Shown piece after piece: positions 14,399 to 20,664 of a DNA stretch of 20,664 bases. The stretch is from Candidatus Levyibacteriota bacterium (GTDB lineage Bacteria > Patescibacteria > Microgenomatia > Levybacterales > UBA12049). Below the pieces are notes generated by a model. It was not told the DNA's origin, ran no database searches, and worked only from the letters and a program-made list of their open reading frames with translations. Both the position numbers and the translations under genes were made by a program. Numbering within the stretch: position 1 is the first letter of the stretch; each line of letters opens with the position of its first letter. The stretch lies in assembly GCA_003173915.1 (NCBI GenBank), contig PPGL01000016.1, positions 1 through 20,664 of the forward strand, written 5' to 3'.

Positions 14399-14932
14399 CC
14401 CCTTCAGTTCCCACTCATCTGCTCCAAGCTCCAGTAATTTTTCTCGTGCTTTTTCTCGACTTTCAAACATTTTTGTCATTTCTTCCTCAACTTCCCATAC
14501 TTCGTAGGGAAAAATAATCCAGGATGCTGTCTTTTCAACCCAAAAATCCGGAGAAAAAATTGCATGAGGTTTTATGTATGGAGCAACTGCATAGACTTTT
14601 TTTGCTCCCAAGTGTTCTAAATACGGAACAGCTTTTTTAAATGTTTTTCCTGTATCAGCAACATCATCAACTAAAAGAATTGTTTTTGCTGATATATCTT
14701 TTGTAAGTCCAGCAACAATTTCTGGTTCTTTTGTTTGCATTGTTCCAATATATGACTGCATGGAAATATTAGACATTGGAAGAGATAAAAAGTCAGACAG
14801 TAAACGCCCCATGACTACTCCACCTCGAGAAATTGCAATAATTTCATCGGCATTAACTTCTGCTTTTATTTTTTGAGAAAGTAAGACACAATCTTTATAT
14901 AACTTTTCCCAAGAAATTTTTAAAAAATCCAT
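14396..14932 (-). CDS. Phosphoribosyltransferase, purine-salvage type
   Basis: The ATG at 14932 is chosen: it follows the murB stop by one base and has GGAGA at a good distance, whereas the upstream in-frame TTG at 14947 lies within murB. This gives 178 residues. The type I PRTase PRPP loop ILLVDDVADTGKTF is clear at about residues 85-98, with IIAISRGGVVMGRLLSD upstream as the pyrophosphate loop. The fold and size resemble xanthine/guanine or hypoxanthine phosphoribosyltransferases, but the base specificity hood is not diagnostic to me. It would use PRPP made by prs. Its link with murB looks like simple operon packing. Confidence 0.85.
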   Translation of the reverse strand: MDFLKISWEKLYKDCVLLSQKIKAEVNADEIIAISRGGVVMGRLLSDFLSLPMSNISMQSYIGTMQTKEPEIVAGLTKDISAKTILLVDDVADTGKTFKKAVPYLEHLGAKKVYAVAPYIKPHAIFSPDFWVEKTASWIIFPYEVWEVEEEMTKMFESREKAREKLLELGADEWELKG

Positions 14933-14933
14933 A

Positions 14934-15956
14934 CTAAAATTCTCCAATAAAACTTATCTCTGTCTCCACTTGTAATCCTAATTCTTTATGTACTGTTTGC
15001 TTAACTAACACAATGAGATTTCGTACATCTGTTGCAGTTGCATTCCCCGTATTAACAATAAAATTGGCATGTTTTTCTGAAATTTTTGCTCCTCCTATTT
15101 GTTTGCCTTTTAATCCGACTTTTTCTATAAGTCTTCCAGCTCCGTAACCATCAATTTTTTTAAAAATAGATCCTGCCGAACATCTTGCTGCATTTTCTGG
15201 ATGTTTTTCTTTTCTCCAAAGAAGATTTGCCTCTACTCTTTTTGTAAGAACTGTTGTGTCTTCTGGTGTTAAACGAAATGTTGCAGATAAAACAACATCG
15301 TGTGTATCGTGAAGTATGCTATAGTCATATCCGAATTTAAAATAATCCCGTTTAACCGTCATTCTGGCAAACGAAGTGCGTCCAGAATCTTGATTGGATT
15401 CTGGAATCGTCAATTGCATTTCCTCCCCAGAATGACGAAGAGTCTCTATCTGAACTATCTCTGAACTTTCCACAATATCTCCAATAAAAACAGTCTGAGA
15501 ACGATCCGGAGAAAGAAAGTGTAAATTCTGCCAGAGTGCTCCACCGACAGACGATGAAATTCCTGCAAAGTGTTCAAATCCTGAATATCCTGCATGTACG
15601 GTAAAATCAATCACTTCTGCGACAGTTGCTCCACTTTCTGCAGTAAGAAAAACAGAATTGTCATTCTGAACCGAAGAGGAAGAATGTTCTTGTTTTTGAG
15701 AAGATCCTTCACTCTCGTTCAGGATGACAGAACGAGCTTCGTTTTTTATCACAAGTCCTCGAAACCCCTTATCGCCAACTAAAATATTTGCTCCTGTACC
15801 AAGTAGAAAAAATGGGATATTTTTTTCTTTTGCCCACATAACTCCCTCAATAATTTCTGAAGTTGTTGAAACTCTAACAAAAAAATCAGCAGGTCCACCA
15901 ATACCAAATGTAGTAAATGGAGCAAGAATAACATTCTCTTGAACAGTAAGGCTCAT
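14934..15956 (-). CDS. murB: UDP-N-acetylenolpyruvoylglucosamine reductase, enlarged by two repeat insertions
   Basis: The 340-residue flavoenzyme completes UDP-MurNAc synthesis for peptidoglycan. FAD-binding motifs are FTTFGIGGPADFF (14-26), LLGTGANILVGDKGFRG (51-67) and GFEHFAGISSSVGGA. The catalytic serine region is CSAGSIFKK and the C-terminal glutamate is in ETEISFIGEF. HANFIVNTGNATATD is also typical. Two stretches look foreign: ARSVILNESEGSSQKQEHSS and following, after GLVIKNE, and LRHSGEEMQLTIPESNQDSG and following, before FKFGYD. Both coincide with palindromic DNA elements and keep the frame, explaining the extra length over the usual about 300. Whether the enzyme remains active is inferred from the intact motifs. 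Confidence 0.95.
   Translation of the reverse strand: MSLTVQENVILAPFTTFGIGGPADFFVRVSTTSEIIEGVMWAKEKNIPFFLLGTGANILVGDKGFRGLVIKNEARSVILNESEGSSQKQEHSSSSVQNDNSVFLTAESGATVAEVIDFTVHAGYSGFEHFAGISSSVGGALWQNLHFLSPDRSQTVFIGDIVESSEIVQIETLRHSGEEMQLTIPESNQDSGRTSFARMTVKRDYFKFGYDYSILHDTHDVVLSATFRLTPEDTTVLTKRVEANLLWRKEKHPENAARCSAGSIFKKIDGYGAGRLIEKVGLKGKQIGGAKISEKHANFIVNTGNATATDVRNLIVLVKQTVHKELGLQVETEISFIGEF
15357..15437. repeat. 81-base palindromic element inserted in frame in murB
   Basis: Perfect 11-base inverted ends, CGTCATTCTGG (15357-15367) and CCAGAATGACG (15427-15437), enclose an inner 9-base perfect hairpin, TCCAGAATC/GATTCTGGA (15381-15405). The length is 27 codons exactly. The encoded peptide (LRHSGEEMQ and onward) sits where MurB proteins normally have a short link before the FGY motif. 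Confidence 0.85.
15659..15729. repeat. Second palindromic element inside murB
   Basis: Inverted ends TGTCATTCTGAAC (15659-15671) and GTTCAGGATGACA (15717-15729) match at 12 of 13 positions. The element contains AAGATCC like its relatives. It encodes the serine/glutamine-rich stretch VILNESEGSSQKQEHSSS, which has no counterpart that I know in MurB. Confidence 0.8.
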
Positions 15957-15959
15957 AAA

Positions 15960-16068
15960 TTTAGTAATTTAGAATGTAAAATCTAGAGTTCAGAATTGAT
16001 TATATGGTATGGAAACGTAAAAGAACAGTGTGTATTCTGAATTTTGAATTCTTAATTTTACATTCTAT
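15960..16068. repeat. Inverted pair of heptamer tracts between htrA and murB
   Basis: On the left, units TTTAGTA, ATTTAGA, ATGTAAA, ATCTAGA, GTTCAGA and ATTGATT run from 15960. On the right, ATTCTGA, ATTTTGA, ATTCTTA, ATTTTAC and ATTCTAT run from 16034 and include the htrA stop. The tracts face each other, giving a perfect 13-base inverted pair TAGAATGTAAAAT/ATTTTACATTCTA (15970-15982 with 16055-16067) and TTCAGAAT/ATTCTGAA. The transcript could fold into a long hairpin. A TATAAT on the minus strand (16004-15999) in the spacer is a possible murB -10, but no good -35 is seen. Confidence 0.7.
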
Positions 16069-17228
16069 TGATTTGGGGCAGAGGTAAGTGTTGCATGCAG
16101 ATCTTGAGTGTTTCCATTTCGCCAAATCGTAAGAGTAACGGACTCCCCTACTTTTTTCTGAGAAATCAGAGCAGCAAGAGAATTCTTTGACTCATCAATT
16201 GTTTGACCATCTAGTTTGACAATAACATCTCCCGATTGAACTCCTGCTTGGTCTGCCGGAGAACCATTGACAACTGTCTGAACATATGCTCCTTGTACAA
16301 TGTCATTAAGAAGTGCTTCATTTTTTGGCACAAATTTATATGCAACTCCAAGGTATGGTCTATTAAATTGTCCTGTTTGGTTAAAGTTATTTAACGAATC
16401 TTTAATAACATTAATTGGCAGTGCAAATCCAATATTTTGTCCATCTTGTGCAACTGCAGTATTCACTCCAATAACATTTCCTGAAGAATCAACAAGTGGG
16501 CCGCCACTGTTTCCTGGATTTATTGGTGCGCTTGTTTGGATTACATTATCAAGTTGTTCGACGTATCCTTGGAACTGATCTCCTGCTTGAATGCCTCGCC
16601 CAAGTCCCGAAATAACACCTGTTGTTACTGTATTTCGAAATTCACCAAGTGCCGTACCAATAGCAACAACAAATTGTCCAACTTGTAAATTTGTTGAATC
16701 TCCAAGAGGAACTGGTTTTAATGAATCCCCAACATTTTGCGATGGATCAATTTTTAAGATTGCAATATCATTGAGTGGATCACGATAAATTTTTTTTACG
16801 TCGTATTTTTTATCATTTGCTGTAATAACTTGGTAGGTTCCGCCGGTATCTGACACCACATGTTTGTTTGTGACAATAAGTCCATCTGATGACACAATAA
16901 ATCCTGACCCAATACTTTGTGGCTGATCTTGTTGAGAGTTATCCTGTTGCTGCGGAATACCAAACATACCAAAAGGATCCATACCAAATGACTGTGACTT
17001 ATCCTCGCTTTGTTGTGCAGCTTGCTCTTCAACAGTAACAACAGATGCTCCAACTTGCTTTACGTCATTTATGGTAACAGACTCTTCAGTCATAACTTTC
17101 ATCGGCTGGGGAGATGTTGTTCGTTTTTGAGTGGAAGACGCAATAAGTTGCGGAAGATACGTCTGTCCTACACTAAATGCTCCAAGAACAACAATAAGAA
17201 TTACAATGAGTAAAATAAGTCGTCTCAT
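16065..17228 (-). CDS. HtrA/DegP-type membrane-anchored serine protease with PDZ domain
   Basis: The start is the ATG at 17228 (an in-frame TTG at 17234 overlaps the -10 box), giving 387 residues. An uncleaved signal-anchor (LILLIVILIVVLGAF, 4-18) places the enzyme outside the membrane. A Q/S-rich linker at about 65-105 leads to the trypsin-like domain with triad H123 (VTNKHVV), D154 (NDIAIL) and S241 (NPGNSGGPLVD). A single PDZ domain covers about 295-380 (GSPADQAGVQSGDVIVKLDG). The single PDZ suggests a DegS/HtrA-like quality-control or signalling protease for extracytoplasmic proteins. The -10 TATAAT lies 6 bases before the ATG. Confidence 0.95.
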   Translation of the reverse strand: MRRLILLIVILIVVLGAFSVGQTYLPQLIASSTQKRTTSPQPMKVMTEESVTINDVKQVGASVVTVEEQAAQQSEDKSQSFGMDPFGMFGIPQQQDNSQQDQPQSIGSGFIVSSDGLIVTNKHVVSDTGGTYQVITANDKKYDVKKIYRDPLNDIAILKIDPSQNVGDSLKPVPLGDSTNLQVGQFVVAIGTALGEFRNTVTTGVISGLGRGIQAGDQFQGYVEQLDNVIQTSAPINPGNSGGPLVDSSGNVIGVNTAVAQDGQNIGFALPINVIKDSLNNFNQTGQFNRPYLGVAYKFVPKNEALLNDIVQGAYVQTVVNGSPADQAGVQSGDVIVKLDGQTIDESKNSLAALISQKKVGESVTLTIWRNGNTQDLHATLTSAPNQ

Positions 17229-17234
17229 ACACAA

Positions 17235-17240
17235 ATTATA
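17235..17240 (-). promoter_or_regulatory. -10 box of htrA, leaderless start
   Basis: Consensus TATAAT (17240-17235) ends 6 bases before the ATG at 17228, so transcription should begin at or beside the start codon. The upstream DNA holds an imperfect inverted repeat (ATCAT-C-TTTTT-GT-AAAAA-A-ATGAT) in place of a clear -35. That could be an operator or the poor terminator of the upstream gene. Confidence 0.55.
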
Positions 17241-17305
17241 TCATTTTTTTACAAAAAGATGATTTTCTTACTGTGTATCAAACGATACTGAAAAAAAGCT
17301 GAAAA

Positions 17306-20086
17306 TTATGCAACGGCCTTTTTATCTGCTTCTTGTTCTGGATGCATTTCTCGTCCTGCAAGTCTTCTGGTCATTGAAAGACCTCCAAATGTAATACCAT
17401 CATCTTGCTTTGCCCGAATACTCATATTTCCACTCTGCATTGGAACAGCAAGTTTTCCTTGACGTTCACACCCAAGTGCAGCAAGTGTTTCTTTATGAAT
17501 ACCATCTACTCTTTCTGAAAGTGAGGTGCCGTTATTGACAACGCGTACCATTCGTCGCTGACTCACAGGATCGGAAACCCCATCTGAAGCAATATATACA
17601 CTATCCCCAGGATTCATTCTATATGTATCGACATCGTCTTCAGTAATATATCCGCTATGAATACTCACATACTTCGTAAGCAAATTTCTCCTGCCATAAA
17701 AAAATGTCGCAACTGCAGCAACTTTATCGTCCAATGTTACTTTTTCCCCTGCTGGTTCTCGACTTTCATCCTCCAGTAATTTTTGTAATTCAATATATGC
17801 TCTCTTTTCTTCTCCTGCAGATGTACGCATTTCTGTAAGTGTCATTGTCAAATCAAATTGCGAGAGAAGATCTACCATATTTTGAACAATCTCCATCTTC
17901 GTAGCATCAGATAATTCTGTTACCTCTTGGTGAAGCGCAAGAGAAACCGCAGCATGTATGTCTGATCTTTCCGAACCAATTGCAATTTCTCCATCAAAAT
18001 TGCTAAGAAGCGTATCAATAACAAATGCTGTTTGTTGATATTCATGCAGTCTGTACCAAAGATATGATGCATCCTCTGTAATCATTACAAACTTTCCATT
18101 TGCTCTATGAATATATGCTCTACTATCTCCAACAGAAGCAACAGCAATATGTTCTACTCCATCTTCAACAAATGGAACAACACCTAAAAATGTTGTCAAA
18201 AAGTATAAATCTTTTTCGTCAAGATTTGGGTAATATATTTCTCCTGTTTGCTCGTCTACAGCTTCTTTAAGAATATGATTTTTTGTATCATCAGGCAATA
18301 AATCCCACATCATATTTGCTCCATCACCAACAATTTTTATCAAAAGCTGCTGTGCATCTGAAAAAGAAAGAGGATACTGTTTCCCTTGTTTTGCTAAATC
18401 GTCGAGAGCTTTTTGACTCACATGCTGCATAATAATTGCAGCGGATTTTCCAAATTTTGCTCCTCCTGCACCATCTGCCACCATCATAAATTTAAACCTA
18501 TCGTCTTGAAAATATCTGTCCTGATTACTAAAAGGTGTATCTGCGCGAGGACCAAGTTCACTTCGTCCATATTGAACAAATTCATATCCTCCCTGCTCTG
18601 CTTGCAATATATTTAAGCCGATAATGTACAAAAGTTCTTCTGGAAGAAATCCAAATTTTTTTTGTAGATATGACATATTTTCTTGAAAAACAGAACTCTC
18701 TTGAAGCACCTGCATCAGATGGCGAGCAACGTTTCCCCATTTTGATTTGCGAAAGAAATATTCAAGCGTATAAGACGCTGCAATTCTTGCTTGTGCAGGA
18801 TCTTGTGTAATCGTATCGCGAAAAAGCGCAATTTGTTCCATTTGCTCTCTCCTTTTTCCTGCTACCGATAATGCCTTTTCAAGACGTAATAAATCTGGAA
18901 TATTTGCCAAACGATACAGAAGAGCTTTATCTAGAACACTATCATTTCCAGAAGGATCAACAGTAAGAAGTGGCAACTCTGAAAGAAGTGGTGAAACAAA
19001 TTGTTTAATAATTGCCTCTGTTCGGGCAGCAACTTGTTCGCTAGTAAAAGAAATATCTAATTCCCCAATAGTTCGCATTACTGGCTTTACCATTCGTAAC
19101 GCTTCTCGTGTAAGTGTGTGAATATCTGTACAAAGAGATTCTATTTGCGGAGCATCTAAGCGTTTTTGCTCAATGAGAAGACGATCCATTTCACTTTGCT
19201 CTGACAGCGAAAGAACTTCTTGAGTTTTTCCGTATGCTTCTGCTTCTCTTTTTTGCGTTTCTGTTGCAATAACCGTAGCAGAGCGAATAAGCGCAATAAT
19301 CGTATGTCCATGAGCAGTCATATCATCAAAGTCTTCATACAACAGTTGTGCTTTTTGTGTAATATCGTCAACATGAAATCCTCGCATTGGATGAGCTTTT
19401 TGATAATTTGTGAGCGCAAAATCTGTAAGTCCTTTACTGTCAGTTTCTTCACGTAAAAATGGAACATACACCTTTGTATGCAAATAATCTTTTACTGATT
19501 CCCAGAGTAATGCTTGTTCTATAAACTCACGAGAAAAATCTTGTGCTACAGATAATGTTTTTCCAGAAGAAGAACCACTTTGCTGGTCTGCAAGAAAATG
19601 TTGGTATACATCGACAAGAGCAACAATTTCTGAAGGCAGTGGCTCTGCTACAACATTTTTTCTTTTTGGGCGCGCTGCTTCGTCAAGACTATGTGCTTCT
19701 TTTTTTGCCTGTGTCTGTAACACCCCAACATCAAGACCTAAAATATCCTGGTATGCAATACGATAATGTCTTTGCTTTGCGCGCTCAAGAATTTCTTGCG
19801 CCTTTCTCCCCAACCAGAGTTCATGTTGAGCATTTTTTTCTTCATTTGTTTGAAATTGTCCATCAAATTCTTTTCTTACTTTTGTAGACACACTATTAAT
19901 TGCAGTCGTTGGAAGGCGCTCGAGCGTTGCGTGAGCAATAACATTTTGTGCAAGACTCAGATTCGAAGGTATAAATGGAACATGCAGCCCACCAAGCAAA
20001 TTATGTGAAAAGGATTGAATACCAGTACTATGTGCTCGTTCGGGAAAAGGAATATGCTCAATAGCGCCTCGCAACACTTCTACCAT
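17306..20086 (-). CDS. Large protein with C-terminal PP2C-type Ser/Thr phosphatase domain and unknown helical N-terminal half
   Basis: Of 926 residues, about 505-905 form a PP2C domain. Its metal and catalytic signatures are N521QDR, D538GAGG (VADGAGGAKFGKSAA), G653DSRAY, the D835G acid in YIASDGVSDP, and D895D in KQDDGITFGGLS. The expected aspartates are all present, so it should be active. Residues 1-500 are mostly charged helical sequence without membrane segments or motifs I recognise. A stretch of about 130 residues inside the PP2C domain (680-810) also looks like an insertion. No kinase is in the window. The promoter TTGCCT-16-TATAAA lies immediately upstream. The substrate is unknown. 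Confidence 0.85.
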   Translation of the reverse strand: MVEVLRGAIEHIPFPERAHSTGIQSFSHNLLGGLHVPFIPSNLSLAQNVIAHATLERLPTTAINSVSTKVRKEFDGQFQTNEEKNAQHELWLGRKAQEILERAKQRHYRIAYQDILGLDVGVLQTQAKKEAHSLDEAARPKRKNVVAEPLPSEIVALVDVYQHFLADQQSGSSSGKTLSVAQDFSREFIEQALLWESVKDYLHTKVYVPFLREETDSKGLTDFALTNYQKAHPMRGFHVDDITQKAQLLYEDFDDMTAHGHTIIALIRSATVIATETQKREAEAYGKTQEVLSLSEQSEMDRLLIEQKRLDAPQIESLCTDIHTLTREALRMVKPVMRTIGELDISFTSEQVAARTEAIIKQFVSPLLSELPLLTVDPSGNDSVLDKALLYRLANIPDLLRLEKALSVAGKRREQMEQIALFRDTITQDPAQARIAASYTLEYFFRKSKWGNVARHLMQVLQESSVFQENMSYLQKKFGFLPEELLYIIGLNILQAEQGGYEFVQYGRSELGPRADTPFSNQDRYFQDDRFKFMMVADGAGGAKFGKSAAIIMQHVSQKALDDLAKQGKQYPLSFSDAQQLLIKIVGDGANMMWDLLPDDTKNHILKEAVDEQTGEIYYPNLDEKDLYFLTTFLGVVPFVEDGVEHIAVASVGDSRAYIHRANGKFVMITEDASYLWYRLHEYQQTAFVIDTLLSNFDGEIAIGSERSDIHAAVSLALHQEVTELSDATKMEIVQNMVDLLSQFDLTMTLTEMRTSAGEEKRAYIELQKLLEDESREPAGEKVTLDDKVAAVATFFYGRRNLLTKYVSIHSGYITEDDVDTYRMNPGDSVYIASDGVSDPVSQRRMVRVVNNGTSLSERVDGIHKETLAALGCERQGKLAVPMQSGNMSIRAKQDDGITFGGLSMTRRLAGREMHPEQEADKKAVA

Positions 20087-20094
20087 TTTGTACT

Positions 20095-20122
20095 TTTATA
20101 GGGAACTTCCATCTCTAGGCAA
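20095..20122 (-). promoter_or_regulatory. Promoter of the PP2C gene, leaderless
   Basis: TTGCCT (20122-20117), 16 bases, TATAAA (20100-20095), with the ATG at 20086 starting 8 bases after the -10. No Shine-Dalgarno sequence is present. This is the same layout as at prs, rpmE and htrA. Confidence 0.6.
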
Positions 20123-20129
20123 TTTTGAA

Positions 20130-20664
20130 CTAACCTTCTGAGGATTCATCCTCTTCATCAGGGAAAACTGTCCGTCTCCTTGTTACATTTGCAGGTGGTA
20201 ATTTTTCCCGAATGAAGGCAAGTGTTTTAGCTTCACGAGAGGTTGGCGAAATTTTCTCAACCCGAAAACCTTTCGGATACGCATTCGTCGCCTCAGATAC
20301 TGCAGAAATTGCGAGTTCAATAGCATTCATAAGCTCTCCATCTTTCCCAAAAAAAGGAAGTTTACGAAAAATATCCATGGTTTCGTATAACTCTTGTGTG
20401 TTCATTTTCCCATTGTTTCGTCCTTTTATGCCTATTGCCATATCATGAATAAATGCGGCAGTACTATTTCCTGCTTGTAAAAAATATTGTTGATAGATCC
20501 CCCACAATCGTCTAAAAATTTCATCTTGTTTTTGAGAAAGATCTTTTCCGTTTGTAGGCATATTGTGTAGTCCAATAAGTGAAAAAGCAGAACTAAGCAT
20601 TGTAGGATTTTTATTTTGTGTATACAAGTTTTCCATTGCTTTTACGCACTCCTGCATCCAGTAA
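20130..20664 (-). CDS. Unrecognised protein, probably incomplete at the window edge
   Basis: An open frame runs from the stop at 20130 to the window end; the first ATG is at 20657, but upstream codons remain open, so the true start may lie outside. The 175 visible residues are soluble and helical, with an acidic C-terminal tail (FPDEEDESSEG). I recognise no family. It precedes the PP2C-domain gene by 43 bases on the same strand, and that gap contains a separate promoter. The two may be functionally linked, but that is only proximity. Codon and base use resemble its neighbours. Confidence 0.65.
   Translation of the reverse strand, partial: YWMQECVKAMENLYTQNKNPTMLSSAFSLIGLHNMPTNGKDLSQKQDEIFRRLWGIYQQYFLQAGNSTAAFIHDMAIGIKGRNNGKMNTQELYETMDIFRKLPFFGKDGELMNAIELAISAVSEATNAYPKGFRVEKISPTSREAKTLAFIREKLPPANVTRRRTVFPDEEDESSEG

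Noticed and set aside
14933..14947. TTG start for the phosphoribosyltransferase
   Set aside because: It lies inside the murB 3' end, and the GGAGA site is positioned for the ATG at 14932.
17229..17234. TTG start of the HtrA protease
   Set aside because: It overlaps the spacer right after the TATAAT -10 box; the ATG at 17228 is the natural leaderless start.
1..20664. UGA recoding as in some CPR lineages
   Set aside because: Several genes end in TGA in tight ATGA overlaps with the next start, and full-length families are obtained with the standard code.

Overview
The window is AT-rich and densely packed. It looks like a small-genome bacterium, plausibly a Patescibacteria/CPR-type lineage. The hints are a release factor 1 with a shortened N-terminal domain, operon-head promoters whose -10 box sits almost on the start codon, a divergent peptidoglycan and protease gene set, and many small palindromic and heptameric repeats. 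No 16S rRNA or other decisive marker is present, so the placement is an inference. TGA is used as a stop (hisI, hisA, hisH, hisB), so there is no sign of UGA recoding.

Bases 1-7720, minus strand: one compact histidine operon in the order (promoter, T-box leader, terminator) - tRNA-His(GTG) - hisG - hisC - hisD - hisB - hisN-like - hisH - hisA - hisF - hisI - hisE (cut by the window edge). All ten activities of the pathway can be assigned. Most genes overlap by 4 or 11 bases or are 1-9 bases apart. The leader is a complete transcription-attenuation T-box riboswitch. It has a hairpin loop carrying a CAC (His) triplet, an F-box (CCGTTA) in a pseudoknot-like element, Stem III, an antiterminator with a TGGG bulge (which matches the C73-CCA end of tRNA-His), and a 23-position terminator stem. 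The T-box lies upstream of the tRNA-His gene as well as the enzymes, so uncharged tRNA-His would switch on its own gene together with histidine synthesis. Divergently, hisS (histidyl-tRNA synthetase) reads rightward from an overlapping promoter region, so synthesis of histidine, its tRNA and its charging enzyme are controlled from about 400 bases.

Bases 9000-11580, plus strand: a ribose-phosphate pyrophosphokinase (it makes PRPP, the HisG substrate), ribosomal protein L31 and release factor 1.

Bases 11590-20664, minus strand: a Kef-type cation/proton antiporter with an RCK domain, a membrane acyltransferase-3 protein, a purine-type phosphoribosyltransferase, MurB, an HtrA/DegP-type protease, a 926-residue protein with a C-terminal PP2C phosphatase domain, and an unrecognised ORF at the window edge.

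Two repeat classes run through the window. Palindromic elements of about 71-81 bases with GTCATTCTG-like ends occur, two of them inside the murB reading frame. Degenerate tandem heptamers (period 7) occur at gene borders and inside hisH. Several histidine enzymes (HisB, HisD, HisC) appear to lack normally conserved active-site or metal-ligand residues.
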